DNA of 64,000 bases from Aminobacter aganoensis. GTDB lineage: Bacteria > Pseudomonadota > Alphaproteobacteria > Rhizobiales > Rhizobiaceae. A program made the translations under genes and the position numbers. The stretch covers positions 1-64,000 of the forward strand of contig NZ_JACHOU010000023.1 in NCBI RefSeq assembly GCF_014206975.1, read 5' to 3'. The notes under the pieces were generated by a model that was given only the letters and a program-made list of their open reading frames with translations, did not search any database and was not told the DNA's origin. Below, piece by piece: positions 1-8,650 of this stretch (position 1 is its first letter; each line of letters opens with the position of its first letter).

Positions 1-336
1 GCGCTGTGGGCCGAGGGCGCCAAGGTCCAGGCCTACGATCCCGAGGCGATGAACGAGGCGCAGACGATCTTCGGCCAGCGCGACGACCTGATGCTCTGCG
101 GCACCAAGGAGGCGGCGCTGCGCGGCGCCGATGCGCTGCTGATCGCCACCGAGTGGAAGAACTTCCGGGCGCCGTCCTTCGAGCTGATCCGGGAGCAGCT
201 GTCGACGCCGGTCGTCTTCGACGGCCGCAACCTCTACGACCCGGCCGTCGTCGCCCGCCACGGCCTTACCTACGTCTCCATCGGCCGAAAGGTGGGTGGG
301 CAGGACGACCGAGTGACAAAGGAGTTGGCTGCATGA
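1..336 (+). CDS. ugd: UDP-glucose 6-dehydrogenase, C-terminal part
   Basis: The frame is open from base 1 and ends at a TGA, so about 111 C-terminal residues are visible and the 5' part lies outside the window. The segment with ADALLIATEWKNFR and VVFDGRNLYDP is characteristic of the UDP-binding C-terminal domain of UDP-glucose/GDP-mannose dehydrogenases. The family oxidises UDP-glucose to UDP-glucuronate with NAD+ in the cytoplasm. The stop overlaps the next start (ATGA), so it is probably translationally coupled to the glycosyltransferase behind it. It implies that the polymer made by this locus contains glucuronic acid or a sugar derived from it. A different substrate within the family cannot be excluded from the C-terminus alone. 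Confidence 0.85.
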   Translation, partial: ALWAEGAKVQAYDPEAMNEAQTIFGQRDDLMLCGTKEAALRGADALLIATEWKNFRAPSFELIREQLSTPVVFDGRNLYDPAVVARHGLTYVSIGRKVGGQDDRVTKELAA

Positions 337-1412
337 AGGTTCTGTTTGCCGGCGGCAACGGCTACACGCCCGAATTCAGCGGCGGCGTGCAATCGAGCAC
401 GCATCATCTGGTCGAGCAGCTGCGCGCGCATGGCCATGAGGCTTCCGTGCTCGCCGCCCTGTTCGGCGACGGCATGTTCGGCTTCAAGGCGCGCGCCAAG
501 ATGAAGCTGACGCGGCAACGCGCCGTCATCGACACTTTCCCCGGCTATCCGGTGGTCCGCGCGTGGTTCCCATGGGAAGCCGCCGGCTTTGCCGTGCAGA
601 AGCTCAGGCCCGACGTCGCGGTGGTCCAGTGCCACAAGTCGGTGCCGATCGGGAAGGCGCTGGAGGCCCAGGGCGTGCCGCTGGTCGTCTATCTCAGGAA
701 TGTCGAATTCCATGAACTCGCCGGCGACCTCAGCGAACTTCAGTCGGCCCGATACATCGCCAATTCGGAATTTACCGCCCGCGCCTACGGCCAAAGGTTC
801 GGCATCGAGTCGACGGTGATCCCGCCGACCATCGATCCAGCGCTCTACGCCACGCCGACGACGGGCGAGTTCGTGACGCTGATCAACCCATACGAGGAAA
901 AGGGGTTCGAGCTGGCTGTGCGGATCGCCGGGCGCTGCCCCGACATCCCGTTTCTGTTCGTCGAAAGCTGGAAACTGGCCGACGACCACCGCGCCCGTAT
1001 CGAGAAGACCATCGCGCCGCTCGGCAATGTCAGGCTCGAAAGCCGCACCAGCAATATGAAGACGGTCTATGGCCGCACCAAGATCCTGCTTGCGCCGAGC
1101 AAATGGGAAGAGGCCTGGGGCCGCGTCGCCTCCGAGGCGCATTGCAGCGGTATCCCCGTCGTCGGCTCGCGCCGCGGCGGTCTGCCCGAAGCGATCGGCA
1201 AGGGCGGCGTGGTTGTCGACTACGATGCGCCGCTGGACGACTGGGTCGGCGCCGTGCGCCGGCTGTGGCAGGACAGGGTCGAGTACAACCGCCTGTCGGC
1301 GGCAGCGCGCGAGTTTTCCGAGCGTCCGCAGCTCGATCCCGACGCCCAGTTCGCCACCTTCATGGGCGTGCTCGAGCGCGCGGCGGCGCAACGCCTGCAC
1401 AAGGCTGCCTGA
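333..1412 (+). CDS. Glycosyltransferase, GT4/GT1 type
   Basis: A 359-residue GT-B fold glycosyltransferase. The N-terminus (MKVLFAGGNGYTPEFSGGVQ) has the glycine-rich acceptor loop. The C-terminal half carries LLAPSKWEEAWGRVASEA followed by GIPVVGSRRGGLPEAI, the EX7E-type donor-binding region of GT4 enzymes. An open frame extends upstream, but the ATG at 333 is chosen because AAGGAG lies 8 bases before it and it overlaps the ugd stop by ATGA. The enzyme would transfer a nucleotide-activated sugar to the lipid-linked repeat unit at the inner membrane. Donor and acceptor cannot be read from sequence. It may use the UDP-glucuronate supplied by the preceding gene, but this is inference from position only. 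Confidence 0.85.
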   Translation: MKVLFAGGNGYTPEFSGGVQSSTHHLVEQLRAHGHEASVLAALFGDGMFGFKARAKMKLTRQRAVIDTFPGYPVVRAWFPWEAAGFAVQKLRPDVAVVQCHKSVPIGKALEAQGVPLVVYLRNVEFHELAGDLSELQSARYIANSEFTARAYGQRFGIESTVIPPTIDPALYATPTTGEFVTLINPYEEKGFELAVRIAGRCPDIPFLFVESWKLADDHRARIEKTIAPLGNVRLESRTSNMKTVYGRTKILLAPSKWEEAWGRVASEAHCSGIPVVGSRRGGLPEAIGKGGVVVDYDAPLDDWVGAVRRLWQDRVEYNRLSAAAREFSERPQLDPDAQFATFMGVLERAAAQRLHKAA

Positions 1413-1451
1413 CTTGGCGTTTGTCCGGCCGGGTTCGTGGAGAGCGCATCG

Positions 1452-2633
1452 ATGAAGGTCTGTTTCGTCGTCGACAAGTTTCCCTCGCTGTCCGAGACCT
1501 TCGTGCTCGACCAGATCGAGGGTTGCCTCGAGCGTGGCATCGAGGTCGGCGTCGTCTGCAACGAGACGACGTTCGGCAAGGAGCGCAACATCGACGATCC
1601 GCGCTGGCGCAACCTGCCCGGCGGTGTCGAGCAATGGTGGGGCGCGCTCGGACCCTTGCGCCCGGCGCTGCGCAAATGGTCGGGCAAGCTCTGGGACAAG
1701 GCGTCGACGGCGCTCGACATCGCCTTTGCCCGCAAGCTCGAGAAGTACGATGTCATCGTCGCGCATTTCGGCAACAACGGCCTGCGCGTCGCGAGATCGA
1801 TGAAACGGCGGCGGATCGCAGCGCCGCTGGTGACGATTTTCCATGGCCATGACGTCGGCGCGCCGATGCATGACGGCACGCTGTCGCGCTACGAGGTCGT
1901 GTTCCGGCACGGTGCGCTGCAGTTGCCGGTCAATGGCTTCTTCCGCAAGGCGCTGATCGAGGCGGGCGCGGCAGCCGACACCGTCGCCGTGCACCACATG
2001 GGCGTCGATACCGACACGATCGGCTTCCAGGCGGTCGCACGCGAGGAGGCTGCGCTGTCGCTGATTTCGGTCTGCCGGCTGACCGAGAAGAAGGGCATCG
2101 AGTTTGCCCTGCGCGCGCTCGGCGAGGTACAGGCCAAGCGGCCCGACATCGAATGGACCTACACGGTGATCGGCGGCGGCGAATTGCTCGACGCCATGAA
2201 GCAACTGGCGGCGAAGCTTGGCATATCGCAGCGCGTCGCCTTCCTGGGACCGCGTCCGCACAGCGAGGTCAAGCAGCGCCTGAGCGAGGCGCATGTCTTC
2301 CTGCTGCCCAGCGTCAAGGCCAGCGACGGCGATGTCGAAGGCATCCCGGTGGCGCTGATGGAAGCGATGGCGGCGGGCCTCACGGTGGTCAGCACCTATC
2401 ATTCCGGCATTCCCGAATTGATCGAGGACGGCAGGACCGGCCTTTTGGCACCCGAAAGGGACGTCGGTGCGCTGGCGCAGAAGCTGGCCTGGATCGCCGA
2501 CAACCCCCAGGCATGCGAGCAACTGGCCGTGGCCGCACGGCGCAAGATCGAAGACGACTTCGATTCGGTTCGTCTCAACGACGCCTTTGCCGACACGCTG
2601 TTCCGCCTCGCCGCCACCAGGGCCGCGGCATGA
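1452..2633 (+). CDS. Glycosyltransferase, GT4 type (colanic-acid WcaL-like)
   Basis: A 393-residue GT-B glycosyltransferase beginning MKVCFVVDKFPSLSETFVLDQ, the N-terminus typical of WcaL/AmsK-like exopolysaccharide transferases. The donor site is visible as SVCRLTEKKGIEFALRAL and EGIPVALMEAMAAGLTVVS. A GTG at 1437 is in frame, but the ATG at 1452 has GGAGAG about 7 bases upstream and gives the usual family N-terminus. The stop overlaps the flippase start by ATGA, placing it in the same transcription unit. The sugar added is unknown. With the previous gene it probably builds the part of the repeat unit that differs from classical succinoglycan. Confidence 0.87.
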   Translation: MKVCFVVDKFPSLSETFVLDQIEGCLERGIEVGVVCNETTFGKERNIDDPRWRNLPGGVEQWWGALGPLRPALRKWSGKLWDKASTALDIAFARKLEKYDVIVAHFGNNGLRVARSMKRRRIAAPLVTIFHGHDVGAPMHDGTLSRYEVVFRHGALQLPVNGFFRKALIEAGAAADTVAVHHMGVDTDTIGFQAVAREEAALSLISVCRLTEKKGIEFALRALGEVQAKRPDIEWTYTVIGGGELLDAMKQLAAKLGISQRVAFLGPRPHSEVKQRLSEAHVFLLPSVKASDGDVEGIPVALMEAMAAGLTVVSTYHSGIPELIEDGRTGLLAPERDVGALAQKLAWIADNPQACEQLAVAARRKIEDDFDSVRLNDAFADTLFRLAATRAAA

Positions 2634-4090
2634 GCGCCGACACCGGGCAACTGGGGCGCATCGCCCTGCGCGGCGGGGCGCTGACGGCTGCGGCGCAGGC
2701 GATCAAGATCGGCATCCAGTTCGTTTCGGTGGTGATCCTCGCGCGGATGCTGGCGCCGGAGGATTTCGGCCTCGTCGCCTCGGTCGGGCCTATCATCGCC
2801 TTTGTCGGCCTGTTCCAGAACCTCGGCTTGCAGCAGGCCGTCATCCAGCGACCCGAAATCAGCCAGCCGCAGCTCAACCAGGTGTTCTGGATCAGCGCGC
2901 TGGCCGGCCTGATCTGCACGATGGCGATCGCCGCGCTGTCGCCGGCGGTTTCGGCCTTCTACGGCGACGCCAGGATGACCGGCATCACGCTGGCCGCCGC
3001 CATGCCGCTGCTGCTCGGCAGCCTGGCCGCGCTGCCGCTGGCGCTGATGAACCGCAACCTGCAATTCGGGCAGCTTGCGATCAACGACGTGGCGACCGCG
3101 CTTGCCGGCCTGGGTGCGGCGATCGCCGCCGCCTATGCCGGGCTCGGCTACTGGTCGCTGGTGATCGGGCCGGCGGCGGGCGCGGTGGTGACGCTGTTCG
3201 GCGCATGGCTGGCGACGCGCTGGAAACCGGGCAGGCCGAACGTCAGGGTGGAGCGCGAAATCCTGCATTTCGGCGCCAACCTCACCGGCTTCAACCTCGT
3301 CAACTTCTTCTCGCGCAACCTCGACAACATCCTGATCGGCAAGTTCTCCGGCCCGATCGAACTCGGCTATTACGACCGCGCCTACAAGCTGCTCCTGTTT
3401 CCGCTGCAGAACATCAACCAGCCCCTGTCGCGGCTGATGGTGCCGCTGCTCAGCCGCATCCAGGACGACAAGCCGCGCTTTCGCGCGCTCTACTTGCGCA
3501 CCAACTGGCTGCTCGCCTTCGTCACCGTGCCCGGCATTGCGGCATTGACCATCGCTGCCGAGCCGGTGGTGTCGATCCTGTTCGGCGAACGCTGGCTCGG
3601 CGTGGCGCCGATCTTCGCCTGGCTCGGCATTGCCGGGCTGATGCAGCCGGTGTCGAGCACGACAGGCTGGATCTTCATGTGCCAGGGCAAGACGAGCACG
3701 ATGTTCCGCTGGGGCGTCTATTCGGCGCTGACGACGGTGCTGGCCTTCGCCGTCGGGCTGAAATGGGGCGCGGTCGGCGTTGCCGCCGCCTATGCGATCA
3801 GCGGTTACGTGCTGCGCCTGCCGGTTCTGGCGGTGCTGATCGGCCGTACCGGCCCGGTCTCGGCGCTCGACTTCCTGATGGTCCAGGGCCTGCTGATCGT
3901 CGCGGCGGCCGTCGCCTGGCTCGGCTACGGCTACCTGCCGGCTGCGCTCATCGCGCAGTCGAACATCGTGGCGGCCCTGACCGCGGCGGCCCTAAGCTAC
4001 GCGGTGGCGCTTGGCTTCATGGTCGCCGTGCCCCAGTCCCGTCGCGCCCTTGTCGAAACCTGGAAGACCGTCGCCCGCAACATTCGTTGA
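2630..4090 (+). CDS. Polysaccharide repeat-unit flippase, MOP/Wzx family (ExoT-like)
   Basis: A 486-residue integral membrane protein with about 12-14 hydrophobic segments. The N-terminus (LRGGALTAAAQAIKIGIQFV) and ILARMLAPEDFGLVA match the polysaccharide biosynthesis/MOP exporter family. The family moves undecaprenyl-diphosphate-linked repeat units across the inner membrane. It sits where exoT lies relative to exoL-A-M-O-N-P in succinoglycan loci, which supports the role. Its start overlaps the previous stop and no clear ribosome site precedes it, suggesting translational coupling. The last 99 bases overlap the convergent pyruvyl transferase gene on the other strand. Confidence 0.86.
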   Translation: MSADTGQLGRIALRGGALTAAAQAIKIGIQFVSVVILARMLAPEDFGLVASVGPIIAFVGLFQNLGLQQAVIQRPEISQPQLNQVFWISALAGLICTMAIAALSPAVSAFYGDARMTGITLAAAMPLLLGSLAALPLALMNRNLQFGQLAINDVATALAGLGAAIAAAYAGLGYWSLVIGPAAGAVVTLFGAWLATRWKPGRPNVRVEREILHFGANLTGFNLVNFFSRNLDNILIGKFSGPIELGYYDRAYKLLLFPLQNINQPLSRLMVPLLSRIQDDKPRFRALYLRTNWLLAFVTVPGIAALTIAAEPVVSILFGERWLGVAPIFAWLGIAGLMQPVSSTTGWIFMCQGKTSTMFRWGVYSALTTVLAFAVGLKWGAVGVAAAYAISGYVLRLPVLAVLIGRTGPVSALDFLMVQGLLIVAAAVAWLGYGYLPAALIAQSNIVAALTAAALSYAVALGFMVAVPQSRRALVETWKTVARNIR

Positions 4091-5377
4091 GGTGTCGGCC
4101 AGAAGCGGCCTGATGAGGTCGGCGGCCGACATGGCCGAGACATGTTCTTCCAGCACCGCCGCAATCGTCGTTGCCCTGAGACGGTCGAGATTGCCGGCGA
4201 AGGCGGCGAGCTTGGCGTTCGCTTCCTCGGGTGTCACGGTGTCGATGTCGAGCAGCAGGTCGGCGAGGCCGACGCGCTTGGCAAGCTCGCGGGTCTTGAA
4301 CTCGTAGGCGATCGGCAGCACAGGGGTGCCGACGCAGAGTGACATGATCATCATGTGCATGCGGGTGGCGACGACGAAGTCGAAACCCTTGACCAGCTCC
4401 ATCAGCTGTTCGGGCGTGTGGAAGCCGGCATCGACGCTGACCCGGGCGGCAACATCGGCATCGAGCTCGGCGACGATGGCGCGCGCGGTCTTCGAATCGT
4501 CGTGCGCGTATTCCGGCACGCCCTGGCAGGTCGAGACGAAGGTCACCTGCTTGCCGTGGTCGCGCACCAGCGTGGTGGCGATGCCACGGATCGAATCCAT
4601 GTACCGGTGCATGCCGTCGGCGCCGTCGTTGACGTAGTTCCAGTGCCGCACCGAAATGCCGACGCGGCCGGTCGGCCGTGGCGGCGTGCCGGCCGAGAGC
4701 AGGGCCTCGATGCGCGCGGTGTCGGCCAGCGCAAACACCGAATCGGCGACAACATGGCACTTGCCGGGGGCGTCGACCATGCCGGCGAGGTGGCCGCGCG
4801 AGCGCTCATCGCGCAGCAGCATCAGCGGGCTGCGGTCGAAGACCGGCTTCAGTTCACGGCGGTTGTAGTCCTTGTCGAACGGCCCGAGCGACTGGGTGAA
4901 GAAGACCGGGTCCTTGCCGAAGGTCGCATCGATGCGAAACTGGTTGAGGCGGCGTTCGAGATTGTAGTTCTCGACCAGATAGGTGCCGCCTGTCGTGACG
5001 ACGAGATCAGCCTTACGGTACATGTCGAGGCTGCGGCGGTCCTCGGCGCCGAACATCGTCTCGTCCAGCGCCCGGCTCTTGCCGTAATGGCGCAGGGCGC
5101 TGAGCGCGAGGCGGTTGTAGATCGGCTTGGCCAGGTTCTTCAGCCGGTTGTCGTCATAGGGATACTTGAAGATGGATTCCGAGAGCAGCTTGCGAATCTC
5201 GATGTCCGGATAGGCTTGTCTGGGGTAGAGCCGCGACGCCACTTCGGGCTGGCTGTCGAAGACCTGGAAGCGCAACTCGCCGGCATAGGCCGTCTTGAGG
5301 ATGTGCCTGATCGCCAGCAGGATCGCCGCATCGCCGGTGTTCAGGCAGACGGTATTTTCGACGATGACTGTCTTCAC
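3992..5377 (-). CDS. Polysaccharide pyruvyl transferase family protein
   Basis: A 461-residue protein of the polysaccharide pyruvyl transferase family (WcaK/AmsJ/CsaB; the exo counterpart is ExoV). Visible features are the N-terminal VENTVCLNTGDAAILLAIRH, FFTQSLGPFD, and the C-terminal VATRMHMMIMSLCVGTPVLPI. The family transfers pyruvate from phosphoenolpyruvate to form ketals on a sugar, making the polymer acidic. The start is GTG with GGAGG about 9 bases upstream. The last 33 or so codons run antisense into the flippase gene and look like a C-terminal extension (STNVAGDGLPGFDK...), perhaps after loss of an earlier stop. It is longer than S. meliloti ExoV (about 316 residues), so direct orthology is not certain. 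Confidence 0.8.
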   Translation of the reverse strand: MKTVIVENTVCLNTGDAAILLAIRHILKTAYAGELRFQVFDSQPEVASRLYPRQAYPDIEIRKLLSESIFKYPYDDNRLKNLAKPIYNRLALSALRHYGKSRALDETMFGAEDRRSLDMYRKADLVVTTGGTYLVENYNLERRLNQFRIDATFGKDPVFFTQSLGPFDKDYNRRELKPVFDRSPLMLLRDERSRGHLAGMVDAPGKCHVVADSVFALADTARIEALLSAGTPPRPTGRVGISVRHWNYVNDGADGMHRYMDSIRGIATTLVRDHGKQVTFVSTCQGVPEYAHDDSKTARAIVAELDADVAARVSVDAGFHTPEQLMELVKGFDFVVATRMHMMIMSLCVGTPVLPIAYEFKTRELAKRVGLADLLLDIDTVTPEEANAKLAAFAGNLDRLRATTIAAVLEEHVSAMSAADLIRPLLADTSTNVAGDGLPGFDKGATGLGHGDHEAKRHRVA

Positions 5378-5440
5378 GGGCCTTGGCCTCCTCGGATTTG
5401 TCGTGTCGGGAAATCAAGTACAAGGCTAACCCGGCCATTT

Positions 5441-5494
5441 TGCGGCGCAACAATAATTGAGGTCGGGTCAGTCAATAATTGTTGCGGCGCAGCA
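5441..5494. promoter_or_regulatory. Imperfect inverted repeat in divergent exo promoter region
   Basis: Between the divergent pyruvyl transferase and exoL genes, the 20-mer at 5441-5460 (tgcggcgcaacaataattga) is repeated inverted at 5472-5491 with 18 of 20 positions matching and an 11-base gap. The second arm extends through a further TGCGGCGCAGCAA-like stretch. This is the only non-coding segment in the locus between the two transcription directions, so it is a good candidate for a shared operator or paired regulator sites. The regulator is unknown; MucR/Ros-type or similar exo regulators are possibilities only. Confidence 0.5.
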
Positions 5495-5544
5495 ATGGGT
5501 GCACTAGCCTCGTCAGCGGTGGGCCAAACTGCGAGCGTGAATTC

Positions 5545-6708
5545 ATGCTGCATGTTCTGTACCTGGTGCATGATGTTTCCGACCCGGCAGTTCGTCGACG
5601 GATCATCATGCTCAAGGCTGGTGGCGCGCGCGTTACGCTCGCTGGTTTCCGCCGGACGCAAGAACTCGAAGACGTCGAGGGCGTGACGCCGATCGACCTT
5701 GGAATCACGCGCGACGGCCGCTTTGCGCAGCGGCTGGGCGCGGTCGCGTTTGCCGCGACGAGCATTGCCGCGTCGCTGAAATCGGTCGCCGTGCCAGACG
5801 TGATCGTTGCCCGCAATCTCGAAATGCTGGCGCTGGCTCAGCGTGCCCGCAGCGCATTTTCGTCATCCGTGCCTATCGTCTACGAGTGTCTCGACATCCA
5901 CCGCCTGGTGCTGCGCGAGGATATTTTCGGCAAGACCCTGCGCGGCGCAGAGCGCCTGCTCGGGCGCAATGTCAGCCTGCTTTTGACCAGTTCCCCGGCC
6001 TTCGTCAGCCACTATTTCGAGCGCTTCGGACAGATCGACGCCCCGATCGAACTGCTCGAGAACAAGCTGCTCGAACTGGAGCCTCGGTTCGACATGGCGC
6101 CGTCACCGGTACCGCAGCTGCCGTGGAAGATCGGCTGGTTCGGGGCGCTGCGCTGCCGCAAGTCGCTCGAATTGCTGGCCGATTTCACGCGCAGCGCCGA
6201 GGGCCGATTCGAACTCGTCATGCGCGGTCGGCCGGCGCTTTCGGAGTTCCCGGATTTCCATGGTTTCGTCCAATCGGAGCCCCATTTGGCGTTTAAGGGT
6301 GCCTACCGAAACCCCGAGGACATGGCCGACATCTACGCGCAAGTGCATTTCTCATGGGCGATCGACTTCTTCGAGGAAGGCCAGAACTCGACATGGCTGC
6401 TGCCCAACAGGCTCTATGAAGGCTGCCGCTTCGGCACGGTGCCGATCGCCATGGCCGGCACGGAAACTGCCAGCTTCCTCGAACGCCAGAAGATCGGGCT
6501 GGTGTTGTCCGAGCCGTCGGTCGCGGCACTGACGGAAACCCTCTCGGACATGACGAACGAGCGTTACGCCGCCCTGCATGGGGCGGTGCTTGCCCGCGAT
6601 CCCGCGACGTGGGTGTGCAGCCGCTCCGATTGCCGCGCCCTGGTGGCAAGGCTCGAACGCGTCGCCGCCCAAAACCGGGACGGCACGATCGGCGCCATCG
6701 CCGCCTGA
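5545..6708 (+). CDS. exoL: ExoL-like glycosyltransferase
   Basis: A 387-residue protein starting MLHVLYLVHDVSDPAVRRRI, the N-terminus I associate with ExoL of succinoglycan loci. An upstream in-frame ATG at 5479 would lie inside the inverted-repeat promoter segment, so the ATG at 5545 is preferred. The C-terminal half has WKIGWFGALRCRKSLELL and LLPNRLYEGCRFGTVPIA, a GT-B-type donor region. In S. meliloti ExoL adds the third sugar (glucose) to the lipid-linked octasaccharide. It is followed by exoA, exoM, exoO, exoN and exoP in the known gene order, which is the strongest support for the assignment. Confidence 0.8.
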   Translation: MLHVLYLVHDVSDPAVRRRIIMLKAGGARVTLAGFRRTQELEDVEGVTPIDLGITRDGRFAQRLGAVAFAATSIAASLKSVAVPDVIVARNLEMLALAQRARSAFSSSVPIVYECLDIHRLVLREDIFGKTLRGAERLLGRNVSLLLTSSPAFVSHYFERFGQIDAPIELLENKLLELEPRFDMAPSPVPQLPWKIGWFGALRCRKSLELLADFTRSAEGRFELVMRGRPALSEFPDFHGFVQSEPHLAFKGAYRNPEDMADIYAQVHFSWAIDFFEEGQNSTWLLPNRLYEGCRFGTVPIAMAGTETASFLERQKIGLVLSEPSVAALTETLSDMTNERYAALHGAVLARDPATWVCSRSDCRALVARLERVAAQNRDGTIGAIAA

Positions 6709-6737
6709 CACCCAACGCATCCAAGATAAGCAGCTTC

Positions 6738-7724
6738 ATGACCGAGATTTCACCCGCCATCATCGTCATTCCGTGCCTGAACGAGGAGCACCATATCGGC
6801 GGCCTGCTGGGCAAGCTTCGCCCGGCGGCACGGCGGCTCGGCGCCCGCATCATCGTCGCCGACGGCGGCAGCCGCGATGCCACGCGCGCCATCGTTGCCG
6901 ACATCGCGGCACGGGACGACACTGTCGTGCTGATCGACAATCCCGCTCGCATCCAGAGCGCTGCCATCAACCTTGCCGTCGAACGCTTCGGCGATGGCGC
7001 CGACTACCTGATCCGCATCGACGCCCACGGCGGCTATCCCGACGACTATTGCGACAGGCTGCTCGAAGAGGCGCGGGAAACGGGTGCGGATTCCGTCGTG
7101 GTCTCGATGCTGACCGAAGGCAACGGCGCCGTCCAGCAGGCGGCGGCGGCGGCGCAGAACTCGAAGCTGGGCACCGGCGGATCGAAGCACAGGCATGGCT
7201 CTTCTGGGGAATGGGTCGACCACGGCCATCACGCGCTGATGCATATCGCCGCGTTCCGCGATATCGGCGGCTATGACGAGAGCTTCAGCCACAATGAGGA
7301 CGCCGAGCTCGACCATCGCCTGCGTCAGGCCGGCTACCGCATCTGGATGAGTGGGCAGACGCGGATGACCTATTTTCCGCGCGGTTCGCTTGGCGGGCTG
7401 TTCCGGCAGTATCTCGGCTACGGCCGGGGACGGGCGAAAAACCTGCTGAAGCACCGGGTCGTCCCGAAGATCCGCCAGATGGTGCCGCTGATGGTGGCGC
7501 CGACGACGGGTCTTGCCGTGCTGTCGTTCGTGCACTGGATCTTCGCCGTGCCGTTCCTCGCCTGGGCTGCGATCTGCCTTGGCTACGGCCTTGCCCTGGC
7601 CTTGCGCGCCGGCAGGCCGGGCCTCGCGCTCGCCGGCGTGTCGGCGATGGTCATGCATTTCGCCTGGTCGCTCGGCTTCTGGCTCCAGCTTGCCGGCATG
7701 CCAGCAGGAGGGCGAGCCGCGTGA
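6738..7724 (+). CDS. exoA: ExoA-like family 2 glycosyltransferase
   Basis: A 328-residue GT2 enzyme. The N-terminal GT-A domain shows AIIVIPCLNEEHHIGGLLGK, IVADGGSRDATRAI and IRIDAHGGYPDDY (acidic, metal-binding type motif), then EDAELDHRLRQAGYRIW. The C-terminus has two or more hydrophobic segments (residues about 255-320), as in ExoA, which acts at the inner membrane. In S. meliloti ExoA adds the first beta-1,3-glucose to the galactose-primed carrier. The ATG at 6738 matches the family start; the frame continues upstream into exoL without similarity. Overlaps the next start by 4 bases. Confidence 0.85.
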   Translation: MTEISPAIIVIPCLNEEHHIGGLLGKLRPAARRLGARIIVADGGSRDATRAIVADIAARDDTVVLIDNPARIQSAAINLAVERFGDGADYLIRIDAHGGYPDDYCDRLLEEARETGADSVVVSMLTEGNGAVQQAAAAAQNSKLGTGGSKHRHGSSGEWVDHGHHALMHIAAFRDIGGYDESFSHNEDAELDHRLRQAGYRIWMSGQTRMTYFPRGSLGGLFRQYLGYGRGRAKNLLKHRVVPKIRQMVPLMVAPTTGLAVLSFVHWIFAVPFLAWAAICLGYGLALALRAGRPGLALAGVSAMVMHFAWSLGFWLQLAGMPAGGRAA

Positions 7725-8650
7725 CCGATACGCCAAGCATCGACATCTGCGTCTGCACGTTCCGGCGCAAGGAACTGGCCGACACGCTGCGTTCACTGGC
7801 GGCGATGGAGCTGCCGGAAGGCTTTCGCATCGGCATCGTCGTCGCCGACAATGACGAGGTGCCGAGTGCACAGCCGCTGGTCCTTGCGCTTGCCGAGGAA
7901 CTGCCGCTGCCGGTCCGCTACGTGCATAGCCCGGCGCGCAACATCTCGCTTGCCCGCAACGCCTGCCTCGATGCCAGTTCGGCCGATCTTGTCGCCTTCA
8001 TCGACGATGACGAGAAGGCGACCGGTGGGTGGCTGAAACGCCTGGTCGAAACCGCTCAAGCGAGCGGCGCCGACGTGGTGCTGGGCCCGGTCAAGGCACG
8101 CTACGGGGCAGGGGCGCCGGGCTGGATGCAGGTCGGCGACTTCCACTCGACCTATCCCGTCTTCGTCCAGGGCGAAATTCGTACCGGCTACACCTGCAAT
8201 GCCTTGCTTCGCATGGCTTCGCCCAGAATCGCCGGCCGCCGCTTCAGTCTGGCGCGCGGGCAGTCCGGCGGCGAGGACACCGAGTTCTTCGACCAGGTGT
8301 TCGGCGCCGGCGGCCGCATCGCCTATGCCTCCGAGGCCTGGGTGGAGGAGCCTGTGCCTTCGACACGCGCGTCGTTCGCCTGGCTCACCAGGCGGCGCTT
8401 CCGCGTCGGGCAGACGCATGGCCGGTTGCTCGGCTCGAAGCGGCCCGGCGCCGGGCGGGTCGGCGAGTTGGCCAAGGCCTCGGCCAAGGCTGGCTATTGC
8501 TTTGCAGCAGCCGGGCTGGCCGCGTTCCAGCCTGTCAGCCGCAACCGCAGCCTGCTGCGCGGCGTGATGCATGTCGGCGTTCTCAGCGGCCTGGTCGGAG
8601 CCCGCGAACTGCGTCTCTACGGCAATGAAGGAGGCCAGGATGCAGCCTGA
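7721..8650 (+). CDS. exoM: ExoM-like family 2 glycosyltransferase
   Basis: A 309-residue GT2 protein with GTG start overlapping the exoA stop (GTGA). Motifs are IDICVCTFRRKELADTL, VVADNDE, ARNISLARNACLDASSADLV, AFIDDDE as the DXD-like metal site, and GGEDTEFFDQVF. These match the ExoM family, which adds a beta-1,4-glucose during succinoglycan repeat assembly at the cytoplasmic face of the membrane. It overlaps exoO by 11 bases. The overlap chain exoA-exoM-exoO indicates one operon. Confidence 0.86.
   Translation: MTDTPSIDICVCTFRRKELADTLRSLAAMELPEGFRIGIVVADNDEVPSAQPLVLALAEELPLPVRYVHSPARNISLARNACLDASSADLVAFIDDDEKATGGWLKRLVETAQASGADVVLGPVKARYGAGAPGWMQVGDFHSTYPVFVQGEIRTGYTCNALLRMASPRIAGRRFSLARGQSGGEDTEFFDQVFGAGGRIAYASEAWVEEPVPSTRASFAWLTRRRFRVGQTHGRLLGSKRPGAGRVGELAKASAKAGYCFAAAGLAAFQPVSRNRSLLRGVMHVGVLSGLVGARELRLYGNEGGQDAA

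Noticed and set aside
270-2522. Long antisense open frame (750 codons) across the GT4 genes
   Set aside because: High GC keeps the antisense frame open; the protein is rich in Arg, Asp and Gln with no recognisable domain, and both sense-strand genes have clear GT motifs and ribosome sites.
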